Assembly: GCA_900313015.1 (NCBI GenBank)
Contig: OMPR01000010.1
Coordinates: 62,001 to 126,000, forward strand
From: Rhodobacteraceae bacterium EL53
Lineage (GTDB): Bacteria; Pseudomonadota; Alphaproteobacteria; Rhodobacterales; Rhodobacteraceae
Direction: 5' to 3'
Length of the DNA stretch: 64,000 nucleotides
In this document: piece after piece, positions 1-7,539 of the stretch
How positions within the stretch are numbered: the first letter of the stretch is position 1
Layout: every line of letters begins with the position of its first letter
Position numbers and translations under genes: made by a program
The notes under the pieces: generated by a model
Seen by the model: the letters and a program-made list of their open reading frames with translations, nothing else
Told to the model about the DNA's origin: nothing
The model's database searches: none

Positions 1-135
1 CAGCTCTTCGCCCTGACCAAGGTCAGCGGTGAAGGTAACAACTTCGCAACCGTACTCGGTCTGCAACCATTTCAGGATGATGGAGGTATCAAGGCCACCG
101 GAATAGGCCAGGACAACTTTCTTGGGCGCGGACAT
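1..135 (-). CDS. argG: Argininosuccinate synthase, N-terminal fragment (cut by window edge)
   Basis: Only the first 45 codons are in the window. They begin [18 protein letters not shown], which is the N-type ATP pyrophosphatase loop (SGGLDTS) of argininosuccinate synthase, followed by the [10 protein letters not shown] segment. The enzyme joins citrulline and aspartate with ATP in cytoplasmic arginine synthesis. The ATG at 135 is chosen; an in-frame ATG at 141 would add two residues. The gene diverges from the membrane protein gene at 277, leaving about 140 bases for both promoters. argJ of the same pathway lies about 42 kb away and is not linked. Confidence 0.95.
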
Positions 136-276
136 CGGCATTTCCCCTTAAACGTATGACGCTTGGCCCCTAACCGGTTTTGTGTCCGGGGGCAAGTTGT
201 GAGGATTGACGCGGCATAAGATTTGAGGTGAAACATATGTGGTGAAAACAAGTAATGGTTGAAGGGAGCTGTTTTG

Positions 277-1017
277 ATGTTGGCTTGGAAGATTTTTGTA
301 CATTCTCTCCGCATGGTTTTCAGTGATATTCGCACGACTTTGCGTGTGTCCTCGCCGGTTATTGCCACGTCACTCTTAGGAGTTGTCCTGACCATCACTT
401 ATGGCGCTGAATTTACCACGGGAGAAACTGACGCTTACGGAAGTTTGGTAGTTTTCTTTGTGTTTAGCTACATAGCCGCGCTTTGGGTCGCAGTTTCGTG
501 GCACCGTTATTGCTTGTTAGAAGAGTTTCCGGACAGTGTGCTTCCTGCCTTCAACGGGTCGCGTATATTGGCCTATTTCGGCTGGGGTCTTTTGCTGGCT
601 CTTATTTTTGTGGCTGCGTTTGGAGTTTTGGGGGGTCTTATGGCTCTTTTCGGGGGATTCGGTAGTCCTGATTTTTCTCCGATAGGGCTGGTGGTATTTG
701 GTATCGGGGCGATTTTCATGCTTTGGGTGGTTCAGCGCATTGCTCTTGTGCTTCCTGCAAGCGCAATTGGAAATCCCATTACATTTGGCGAATCTTGGCG
801 TGCGACACAATCGGTTGGTTTGGCATTGATCGTGACACTTTTTCTGATTGCTGCTTTCGGCTTTGGCACTGGGTTCATTGCTGGTTTTCTTGGGTCTTTC
901 TCACTTTTACTCGGTCAACTTCTTCAACTTGTCTCGAATTGGCTGATTACTATGGTGAGCTTGAGCATTTTGACCACATTTTACGGCTTCTGCATCGAAA
1001 AGCGTGAACTGATCTGA
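277..1017 (+). CDS. Hypothetical multi-pass membrane protein
   Basis: The 246-residue product is very hydrophobic, with about six likely membrane segments (near residues 28-45, 60-80, 98-125, 135-160, 180-205 and 210-235) and short charged loops. I recognise no catalytic motif or named family. The ATG at 277 is preferred over an upstream in-frame TTG at 259 because AGGGAG lies 8 bases before it. Its third positions look richer in T than those of the neighbouring ilvA, so it may have a different history. It stands alone between divergent argG and co-directional ilvA. Confidence 0.7.
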   Translation: MLAWKIFVHSLRMVFSDIRTTLRVSSPVIATSLLGVVLTITYGAEFTTGETDAYGSLVVFFVFSYIAALWVAVSWHRYCLLEEFPDSVLPAFNGSRILAYFGWGLLLALIFVAAFGVLGGLMALFGGFGSPDFSPIGLVVFGIGAIFMLWVVQRIALVLPASAIGNPITFGESWRATQSVGLALIVTLFLIAAFGFGTGFIAGFLGSFSLLLGQLLQLVSNWLITMVSLSILTTFYGFCIEKRELI

Positions 1018-1075
1018 CGCTCGTACACATATGTATTCCTTGCCCTTTTGAGAGGGATGCGCCACAGAAATCAGC

Positions 1076-2302
1076 ATGACAGACTTTATGACCCGTGCCC
1101 GTGCTGCCGAACAGGCGATGCGTTCTGTGTTCCCTGCAACGCCGTTGCAGCGGAATGTTCATTTATCCGACCGGTTTGGCGCGGATATCTGGCTTAAACG
1201 CGAAGACCTGAGCCCGGTGCGGTCTTATAAAATCCGCGGCGCTTTCAACGCGATGCGTAAATTGCCCGACCAGGATCTTTTTGTTTGCGCGTCTGCTGGG
1301 AACCACGCGCAGGGCGTGGCCTTTATGTGTAAGCATATGGACGTAAAGGGCGTTATTTTTATGCCCGTCACCACACCGCAGCAGAAAATCCAAAAAACGA
1401 AAATCTTTGGCGGTGATAACATCGAGATACACCTCACTGGTGACTATTTTGACGATACTTTGGCCGCTGCCCAAGCTTGGTGTGCGCGCGAAGGGGGGCA
1501 TTTTCTATCTCCCTTTGATGATGACGATGTAATCGAAGGCCAAGCGTCTCTTGCCGTTGAAATTGAAGCTCAACTAGGGAAGGTTCCGGATCATATCATG
1601 TTACCAGTTGGCGGCGGCGGTATGTCTTCGGGGGTTAGCACATGGTTTGGGGACAGGACGCATTGTCTGTTTGTCGAGCCGGCCGGGGGGGCATGTTTAA
1701 GAGCTGCGATGGCGGCGGGGCATCCCGTCGCATTGGATCATGTAGATACATTTGTTGATGGCGCGGCTGTTGGCCAAATTGGTGCTAAGCCATTTGAGTT
1801 GCTCAAAAACCGTCATCTGTCGGATGTCCTTGTGCTGTCAGAGGATCGGATATGCGCAACGATGATTGAAATGCTCAATGTCGAAGGCATTGTTCTTGAA
1901 CCTGCTGGTGCACTTGCGGTTGAAGCGATTTCTGATGTGCAGACTTTCATTCGCGGAAAAACTGTTGTCTGCGTCACATCAGGTGGCAATTTTGATTTTG
2001 AACGCTTGCCAGAAGTCAAAGAACGGGCCCAACGCTATGCTGGTGTCAAAAAGTATTTTCTTTTGCGGCTGCCACAGCGGCCTGGCGCGCTAAAGGAGTT
2101 TTTGGGAATCCTTGGCCCCGATGACGATATCGCACGTTTTGAATATATGAAGAAATCGGCGCGAAATTTTGGTTCCGTACTGATCGGATTGGAGACCAGC
2201 AGACCAGAGAATTTTGTACGATTATTCGCAAAATTAGATGAGGCTGGATTTGCGCTAACAGATATCACCAATGATGAGACTTTGGTGCAATTCGTAATTT
2301 AG
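1076..2302 (+). CDS. ilvA: Threonine ammonia-lyase (threonine dehydratase), biosynthetic
   Basis: The 408-residue protein converts threonine to 2-oxobutanoate and ammonia, the entry step of isoleucine synthesis. The PLP lysine is in VRSYKIRGAF (K52), and the phosphate-binding glycine loop is PVGGGGMSSG near residue 180. The C-terminal ~80 residues (KYFLLRLPQRPGALKEFL onward) form one ACT-like regulatory domain, so this is the short form with a single regulatory domain rather than the two-domain E. coli form. Feedback control by isoleucine is expected for the family. It runs tail-to-tail into the Hpt gene with a 3-base gap. Confidence 0.93.
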   Translation: MTDFMTRARAAEQAMRSVFPATPLQRNVHLSDRFGADIWLKREDLSPVRSYKIRGAFNAMRKLPDQDLFVCASAGNHAQGVAFMCKHMDVKGVIFMPVTTPQQKIQKTKIFGGDNIEIHLTGDYFDDTLAAAQAWCAREGGHFLSPFDDDDVIEGQASLAVEIEAQLGKVPDHIMLPVGGGGMSSGVSTWFGDRTHCLFVEPAGGACLRAAMAAGHPVALDHVDTFVDGAAVGQIGAKPFELLKNRHLSDVLVLSEDRICATMIEMLNVEGIVLEPAGALAVEAISDVQTFIRGKTVVCVTSGGNFDFERLPEVKERAQRYAGVKKYFLLRLPQRPGALKEFLGILGPDDDIARFEYMKKSARNFGSVLIGLETSRPENFVRLFAKLDEAGFALTDITNDETLVQFVI

Positions 2303-2305
2303 TGC

Positions 2306-2632
2306 TCAGAACCGGCTCGGAAGTTCTGCTAAAAAAACATCTCTGGATTGGGTAAACTCGTTTACGATTGCATCGATATCGACTGAATCTGCAGATCCCC
2401 CTGCGGACTGCCGCTCTCCATCTTGGCATAGCTTGGAAAACGTATCGAAACCAAGACTCAAGGCGCTGCCTTTAAGAAAATGTAGATCTTGTTCTAGTTG
2501 GGATCGATCGGTGTTGTCTTGCAATTTGGTTATCACTTCCCCGACTTCTTCCAGAAACAGTGCAACAACTTCTCCAAAATCTTCGACGCCAACCTCGTCG
2601 CGCAACTCACCCACACGTGACCAATCCAGCAT
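2306..2632 (-). CDS. Histidine phosphotransfer (Hpt) domain protein
   Basis: The 108-residue protein is a single helical Hpt domain. The phosphoacceptor motif HFLKGSALSLGF places the histidine at H51 with the conserved K54-G55. The start at 2632 is chosen because GAAGGGGA lies just upstream; an upstream in-frame codon at 2659 would add nine unconserved residues. Hpt proteins relay phosphate between hybrid kinases and response regulators in the cytoplasm. It is divergent from the receiver-PP2C gene at 2801, which makes that receiver a natural candidate partner, although this is inference only. Confidence 0.85.
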   Translation of the reverse strand: MLDWSRVGELRDEVGVEDFGEVVALFLEEVGEVITKLQDNTDRSQLEQDLHFLKGSALSLGFDTFSKLCQDGERQSAGGSADSVDIDAIVNEFTQSRDVFLAELPSRF

Positions 2633-2800
2633 TTTGTTCCCCTTCTTCAGCGTGCCCATACCTTGTTAGAGCGTTTTACGTAAAGGTCTGGTTAATGTCT
2701 GGAGAAAAGGGAATTTCAAGCCGGGTTTCACGCGTTGTTAACGATCTGGTGGCTATCTTCGGATCAGTCAGTTTCGGGACTGAATGTAAGGACGTGATAA

Positions 2801-4072
2801 GTGCTCCAGGGTAAGGAATTGGTGGCGGAGGCAGAACCGGTGCTTGGTGCGATCCGGACGGTATTGGTTGTCGATGACAGCCGATTGCAGCGCCGTATTT
2901 TGGCGAGTTCTCTCAAAAAATGGGGGTTCATCGTCGTTGAAGCTGACAGCGGCGAAGCGGCGATGGAAATTTGCAAAGCCGATCCACCAGATTTGGTATT
3001 GAGCGATTGGATGATGCCGGGAATGAGCGGCGTTGAGTTTTGTGAAGCGTTTCGCCAACTCAAATCTGAACGCTATTCCTATTTCATTTTGTTAACGTCA
3101 AAGAGTGAGAAAAACGAAGTTGCTCAGGGCTTAGATGCTGGGGCGGACGATTTTCTCATAAAGCCAGTTAACTCGGATGAGTTGCGTGCACGTATTTCGG
3201 CGGGTGATCGAATTCTGGGGATGCAACGGGAATTGTCTGCTAAAAACAGTTTAATTGCTACTGCGCTGGACGACCTTAAAGTGGCACATGACGCGATCGA
3301 CAAAGATCTAAAGCAGGCACAGAAGATACAGCAATCCCTTGTGCCTGAGCTGACCCGTGATTTTGGCGCGTCTCGGATTAGCCTTTTGCTAAAACCTTGT
3401 GGCCACATCGGTGGGGATCTGGTTGGAATGTTTTCACCAGGCCTGAACCGAGTTGGATTTTATAGCATCGATGTTTCCGGGCACGGCATTACGTCTGCGA
3501 TGATGACTGCGCGCTTGGGGAGTTACCTTTCCAGTCATTACTTTGAGCAAAACGTCGCGATGGAGCGGCGGTTCAACCGCTTTTACGCCCTTCGTCAACC
3601 AGAAGACGTAGCCGCCGCTCTCAATTCCCGGCTGATTGCAGATACCGGGATCGAAGAGTATTTTACGATGGTGTACGGCATCGTAGACCTGCGCAGTGGT
3701 GTTCTAAAAATGGTTCAGGCCGGGCACCCGCATCCGCTGGTCCTGCGCCAAGATGGAACTAAAGAGTTCTTGGGTGAGGGGGGCGTGCCAATCGGTTTGC
3801 TACCCGATATTCCCTTCGAACAGTTCGAAACGACCCTGGAAGTTGGGGATCGCCTGCTGCTGTATTCTGATGGTTTTACTGAATGTCGTTTGGAAAATGG
3901 TGAGATGTTGGAACCCGAAGGGTTGCTGGATCTGGTAGACGACTGTGAGCCTAATCAAGGTGGGCCAGAGTTTCTAGACGACTTATTCTGGCGATTGTCG
4001 CAAGTTATGTCGCCAGAATATGGAATGGAAGATGATGTTTCAGCGACGTTCTTTGAATACAACGGGCCCTAG
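2801..4072 (+). CDS. Response regulator with PP2C/SpoIIE phosphatase output (RbaY-like)
   Basis: The 423-residue protein has an N-terminal receiver domain (residues about 19-140; acidic pair in VVDDS, phospho-acceptor D69 in LVLSDW, lysine in FLIKPVN), a linker helix, and a C-terminal serine phosphatase of the RsbU/SpoIIE type (about 190-423) with GGDLVGMF, DVSGHGITSAMM and a final MEDDVSATFFE metal motif. Such proteins dephosphorylate an anti-sigma antagonist in partner-switching stress pathways; the layout matches RbaY of Rhodobacter capsulatus. The partner STAS and anti-sigma genes are not in this window. The start is GTG 2801 after AAGGA; a second GTG at 2822 also has AAGGA upstream but at short spacing. 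Confidence 0.85.
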   Translation: MLQGKELVAEAEPVLGAIRTVLVVDDSRLQRRILASSLKKWGFIVVEADSGEAAMEICKADPPDLVLSDWMMPGMSGVEFCEAFRQLKSERYSYFILLTSKSEKNEVAQGLDAGADDFLIKPVNSDELRARISAGDRILGMQRELSAKNSLIATALDDLKVAHDAIDKDLKQAQKIQQSLVPELTRDFGASRISLLLKPCGHIGGDLVGMFSPGLNRVGFYSIDVSGHGITSAMMTARLGSYLSSHYFEQNVAMERRFNRFYALRQPEDVAAALNSRLIADTGIEEYFTMVYGIVDLRSGVLKMVQAGHPHPLVLRQDGTKEFLGEGGVPIGLLPDIPFEQFETTLEVGDRLLLYSDGFTECRLENGEMLEPEGLLDLVDDCEPNQGGPEFLDDLFWRLSQVMSPEYGMEDDVSATFFEYNGP

Positions 4073-4085
4073 TTGTCATTGGCTC

Positions 4086-4535
4086 CTATCTCAGGGAGCT
4101 GGCATGTTGCTGGGCAAAAAAGCGGTCTCCTGAATTTCCAAGCGCCTGAGTTGCAGCCTCTGCGTCCATCCAACGCGCTTCATGAAACTCTTCCCGAGGG
4201 GGGCTCATGCGCCGAACCGGCATTGCGCGGTAGATCATGCAGATCTTTTCGGCCCAGAGATCATATTCCGGCATAAAGACAAACCGCCGAAAGGTCCCCA
4301 CCCGACGTGGTGTCGCGATCAGCCAGCCGGTTTCTTCAAAAACCTCTCGGTGCAGGGCGGCAATCGGGGATTCACCTGGGTCTATGCCTCCACCAGGAAG
4401 CTGCAATTCAGGGTTTTTGCCGTCATCATACCAGGTGACTAACAAAGAGCTCTGACGCGGCAAAAGCGCATAAGCGCCCGCACGGCGAATGTACTTTTGG
4501 CCGGGTTCAGGGCTTTCGCCAAAACGTCTGATCAT
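4086..4535 (-). CDS. NUDIX hydrolase
   Basis: The 149-residue cytoplasmic protein carries a full Nudix box, GGIDPGESPIAALHREVFEETG, with the REVFEETG core that binds magnesium. Substrate cannot be told from the sequence; a sugar-nucleotide or similar diphosphate is possible. The start at 4535 is chosen because AAAAGGGG lies about 9 bases upstream, giving MIRRFGESPEPGQ; the upstream in-frame extension to 4589 has no such site. It converges on the receiver-PP2C gene and diverges from hslO. Confidence 0.85.
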   Translation of the reverse strand: MIRRFGESPEPGQKYIRRAGAYALLPRQSSLLVTWYDDGKNPELQLPGGGIDPGESPIAALHREVFEETGWLIATPRRVGTFRRFVFMPEYDLWAEKICMIYRAMPVRRMSPPREEFHEARWMDAEAATQALGNSGDRFFAQQHASSLR

Positions 4536-4545
4536 GTAATGACCC

Positions 4546-4573
4546 CTTTTATCACGGCTTGTTCCACCTATAT
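4546..4573 (+). promoter_or_regulatory. Possible RpoH (heat-shock) promoter before hslO
   Basis: CTTT at 4546-4549 is followed after 17 bases by CCTATAT at 4567-4573, which matches the alphaproteobacterial RpoH pattern CTTG-N17/18-CYTATNT except for the last base of the -35 box. It ends 39 bases before the hslO start codon. hslO is heat-shock controlled in many bacteria. Confidence 0.4.
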
Positions 4574-4612
4574 GGACGCGGTATGCCAATCTGTGGCGTG
4601 TAAGGAAACCCC

Positions 4613-5599
4613 ATGACTATCGGATCAAAAATCGCGTGGGACGACACCGTCCTACCCTTTCAACTTGATTTACCAGATATGCGCGGCCGCGTTGCCCGTT
4701 TGGATGGTGTGCTTGACGGCATTTTAAAGCAGCATGATTACCCGCCTCAGGTCGAGGCGCTGGTTGCCGAAATGGCACTGTTGACTGCATTGATCGGTCA
4801 AACGATCAAATTGCGGTGGAAACTGTCTTTGCAGGTGCAGTCCAAGGGCGCTGTGCGGATGATCGCAACCGATTATTATGCGCCGCAGAAAGAGGGTGAA
4901 GCAGCCCGAATTCGGGCCTACGCGACTTATGATGCAGATCGTTTGACGGATGCTGCACCTTTTGATCAGGTCGGCGAAGGGTACTTCGCGGTGCTGATCG
5001 ACCAAGGTGAAGGCAACAAGCCGTATCAGGGGATTACCTCTTTGGACGGAGCCACGTTGAGTGAATGCGCCGAAGCCTATTTTGCGCAATCAGAACAGCT
5101 GCCGACACAGTTTAACCTGAGTTTTGGAAAGTCTTCGGCACCCGGTGTGGCCGAGCATTGGCGTGCGGGCGGCGTTATGTTGCAGCACATTCCCAAAGCA
5201 TCGCCCTTTGTGGCGCAAGAAGGCGGCACTGGTGAAGATCTGAAACCCGCGGATTTGCTTGCGGGTGAAGAAAGCGAAAACTGGAACCGGGTGAACATGC
5301 TGTTGGCAACCGTCGAAGATCTTGAACTGATCGGCCCATCGGTTGCACCGACGGATCTATTGGTGCGTTTGTTCCACGAAGAACAGCCGCGGATCTATGA
5401 TGCGCAATCAGTGCAGTTTGGGTGCACTTGTTCCGAAGACCGAGTGCGTCAGAGCCTGTCGATCTATTCGGCCAAGGATATTGCCACGATGACCACTGAC
5501 GAGGGCGAGGTGACTGCTGATTGTCAGTTCTGTGGGGCACATTATGTGCTTGATCCCAAGTCCGTTGGATTCGAAGCGGAACAGCTAGACAGTGAGTGA
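4613..5599 (+). CDS. hslO: Redox-regulated chaperone Hsp33
   Basis: The 328-residue cytoplasmic chaperone holds unfolding proteins under oxidative stress. The C-terminal zinc switch is complete: C271 and C273 in FGCTCSEDR and C304 and C307 in DCQFCGAHY. Oxidation of these cysteines releases zinc and activates the family. The N-terminal substrate-binding fold (LPFQLDLPDMRGRVARLD onward) is typical. The start ATG follows GTAAGGAAACCCC. The last 8 bases overlap the GTG start of the next Nudix gene, so translation is probably coupled. A possible RpoH promoter lies just upstream. Confidence 0.95.
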   Translation: MTIGSKIAWDDTVLPFQLDLPDMRGRVARLDGVLDGILKQHDYPPQVEALVAEMALLTALIGQTIKLRWKLSLQVQSKGAVRMIATDYYAPQKEGEAARIRAYATYDADRLTDAAPFDQVGEGYFAVLIDQGEGNKPYQGITSLDGATLSECAEAYFAQSEQLPTQFNLSFGKSSAPGVAEHWRAGGVMLQHIPKASPFVAQEGGTGEDLKPADLLAGEESENWNRVNMLLATVEDLELIGPSVAPTDLLVRLFHEEQPRIYDAQSVQFGCTCSEDRVRQSLSIYSAKDIATMTTDEGEVTADCQFCGAHYVLDPKSVGFEAEQLDSE

Positions 5600-6188
5600 C
5601 ATCGTATCCGATCTGAGGGCGGCACTGGAGCGACCGGGGCATGGATCAAGTGATTTTGATCTGAATCCCGAAGTTGTGCTGCCTAAAGGTCGGCGTCTGC
5701 GTCCTGCTGGTGTGTTGATTGCTGTGTCGTTAGCCACTGACACACCCCGTGTGATTTTGACCAAGCGTTCATCGGCTTTGAAACACCACCCGGGGCAAAT
5801 TGCATTTCCCGGTGGCAAGCAGGAAGACTCTGACGAGGATGTTGTTTTTGCCGCTTTGCGCGAGGCCGAAGAAGAAATCGGTTTGCCGCGTACGGTGCCA
5901 ATGGTTTTGGGCACATTACCAGAGCATGAAACTGTAACTTCATTCCAGGTCACACCGGTTCTGGCGATTATCGACCAACCTTTTGTTCCCACACCCGAAG
6001 CGGGTGAGGTTGAAGAAGTGTTTTCGGTTCCATTGGCGCACCTGTTGAACCCGGATAACTACATTGTTGAGTCGCGGCGGTGGCGCGGGCAGCGACGTCG
6101 GTATTTTACGGTTCCGTTTGGACCCTATTATATTTGGGGTGCAACAGCGCGAATGTTGCGGGGGTTGGCTGCTAGGGTGCAGCCGTGA
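5592..6188 (+). CDS. NUDIX hydrolase, CoA pyrophosphatase type (NudL-like)
   Basis: The 198-residue protein has the signature of the NudL/UPF0035 group: ALKHHPGQIAFPGGK followed by the Nudix core REAEEEIGL. Members cleave coenzyme A to 3',5'-ADP and phosphopantetheine with Mg2+ or Mn2+. It starts at GTG 5592 inside the end of hslO and ends with a GTGA overlap with the CCA-adding enzyme gene, so hslO, this gene and cca form one coupled operon. Confidence 0.85.
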   Translation: MSDIVSDLRAALERPGHGSSDFDLNPEVVLPKGRRLRPAGVLIAVSLATDTPRVILTKRSSALKHHPGQIAFPGGKQEDSDEDVVFAALREAEEEIGLPRTVPMVLGTLPEHETVTSFQVTPVLAIIDQPFVPTPEAGEVEEVFSVPLAHLLNPDNYIVESRRWRGQRRRYFTVPFGPYYIWGATARMLRGLAARVQP

Positions 6189-7348
6189 CCCGGATTTCAG
6201 ACAAATGGATATTTGACCCTTCAACACAAAAGGTATGCTCGGCTTTGACGGGTGACGGTGCAATTGCTCTATTTGTTGGGGGGTGCGTGCGCAATGCGTT
6301 GTTGGGGGTACCGGTCTCGGATATCGACATCGCCACAGATGCAACACCGGATCGCGTGATGCGACTGGCGAAAGCCGCAGGAATTCGCGCCATTCCAACC
6401 GGAATAGAGCATGGGACTGTTACACTGGTGCAGGATGGCATCCCGCACGAAATCACAACATTTCGTCGCGATGTCGCAACGGATGGAAGACGTGCCGTTG
6501 TGGCGTTTTCTACAGACGTCGCCGAAGATGCTGCACGGCGCGATTTCACTATGAACGCGCTTTATGCTTGTCCTGATGGAGAGATTTTAGATCCTCTTGA
6601 GGGACTGCCGGATTTGCAGGCTCGACGTGTCAGGTTTATTGGCAATCCGCGCCATCGCATACAAGAGGATTACCTGCGCTCGATGCGGTATTTCCGGTTT
6701 CATGCATGGTATGGCGATGAATCGGCTGGGCTAGACCCCGAGGCGCTGGGCGCAATTGCTGAAAACCTTGAGGGGTTGGAAACGCTATCGCGCGAACGGG
6801 TGGGGGGTGAGTTGCTTAAGTTGTTGCAGGCGACAGACCCGGCCCCAGCGGTTGCTGCGATGCGGTCGACGGGAGTGTTGAGTGCAATCTTGCCGGGCAC
6901 AGATGATCGCGCGCTAGCCTTTGTTGTCCACAATGAATTCTTAGCAGATGTCGAACCAGACGGCCTACGCCGGTTAGCGGTCCTGGGTGATATCGACCCT
7001 ATGGCGCAGCTGCGACTGAGCAAAGCACAAGCTGGGCAATTGAAGCGACTTCGGACAGCTGCTTTAGACACAACCCTGATGGCTGCTGCGTTGGCGTATC
7101 GATTTGGGTCCGATCTTGCGCGCGATGCGTTGCTGGTTCGTTCAGCTTTGCTCGAACAGCCTTGGGACCCCAACGTTGAACAACAGATTGCGCTGGGCGC
7201 CCTAGCTGTGTTTCCAATTCGGGCTGTTGATCTGATGCCCGACCTTCAGGGCCAGGCGCTTGGGGCGCGGCTAAAGCTGCTTGAAACTGCTTGGATCGCG
7301 TCAGGGTTCACTTTGGGGCGGGAAGAATTGCTATCCCAAAAAAAGTAA
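6185..7348 (+). CDS. cca: CCA-adding tRNA nucleotidyltransferase
   Basis: The 387-residue class II nucleotidyltransferase begins with the head domain LFVGGCVRNALLGV and the metal-binding DIDIA motif, then the RRD-type segment TTFRRDVATDGR and the RDFTMNALY segment, followed by a helical neck and body that bind tRNA. It adds or repairs the 3' CCA end of tRNA. A poly(A) polymerase role is formally possible but the single-gene context and length fit CCA addition. GTG start, overlapping the Nudix stop by 4 bases. Confidence 0.88.
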   Translation: MTRISDKWIFDPSTQKVCSALTGDGAIALFVGGCVRNALLGVPVSDIDIATDATPDRVMRLAKAAGIRAIPTGIEHGTVTLVQDGIPHEITTFRRDVATDGRRAVVAFSTDVAEDAARRDFTMNALYACPDGEILDPLEGLPDLQARRVRFIGNPRHRIQEDYLRSMRYFRFHAWYGDESAGLDPEALGAIAENLEGLETLSRERVGGELLKLLQATDPAPAVAAMRSTGVLSAILPGTDDRALAFVVHNEFLADVEPDGLRRLAVLGDIDPMAQLRLSKAQAGQLKRLRTAALDTTLMAAALAYRFGSDLARDALLVRSALLEQPWDPNVEQQIALGALAVFPIRAVDLMPDLQGQALGARLKLLETAWIASGFTLGREELLSQKK

Positions 7349-7539
7349 CGTCCATTCCTAATTTTTTTGAGTGACAAGCTTAGATCTTTGCAGCTAGGTT
7401 TCGCGTGCTACATAACGGAGGGCAGCGAATGTATTACGGGATTTGGTTCACTTAATCTGAGGTGATCGCCCCGCTCGGGTGGTGCCTTGGCTCCGCCTCT
7501 TTCGCACGTCCAAAATTTAGCTCATCCGGAGCAATTGTT
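7349..7539. other. Intergenic region between cca and the ABC exporter pair
   Basis: The 191-base gap has an A/T-rich stretch soon after the cca stop but no clear hairpin terminator. It presumably carries the promoter of the exporter operon. I see no RNA gene or ORF of merit. An in-frame extension of the exporter from GTG 7462 is possible but lacks a good ribosome site. Confidence 0.4.

Noticed and set aside
233-1034. Palindrome ACATATGT on both sides of the membrane protein gene (233-240 and 1027-1034)
   Set aside because: An 8-base AT-rich palindrome can recur by chance; no flanking repeats or other signs of insertion.
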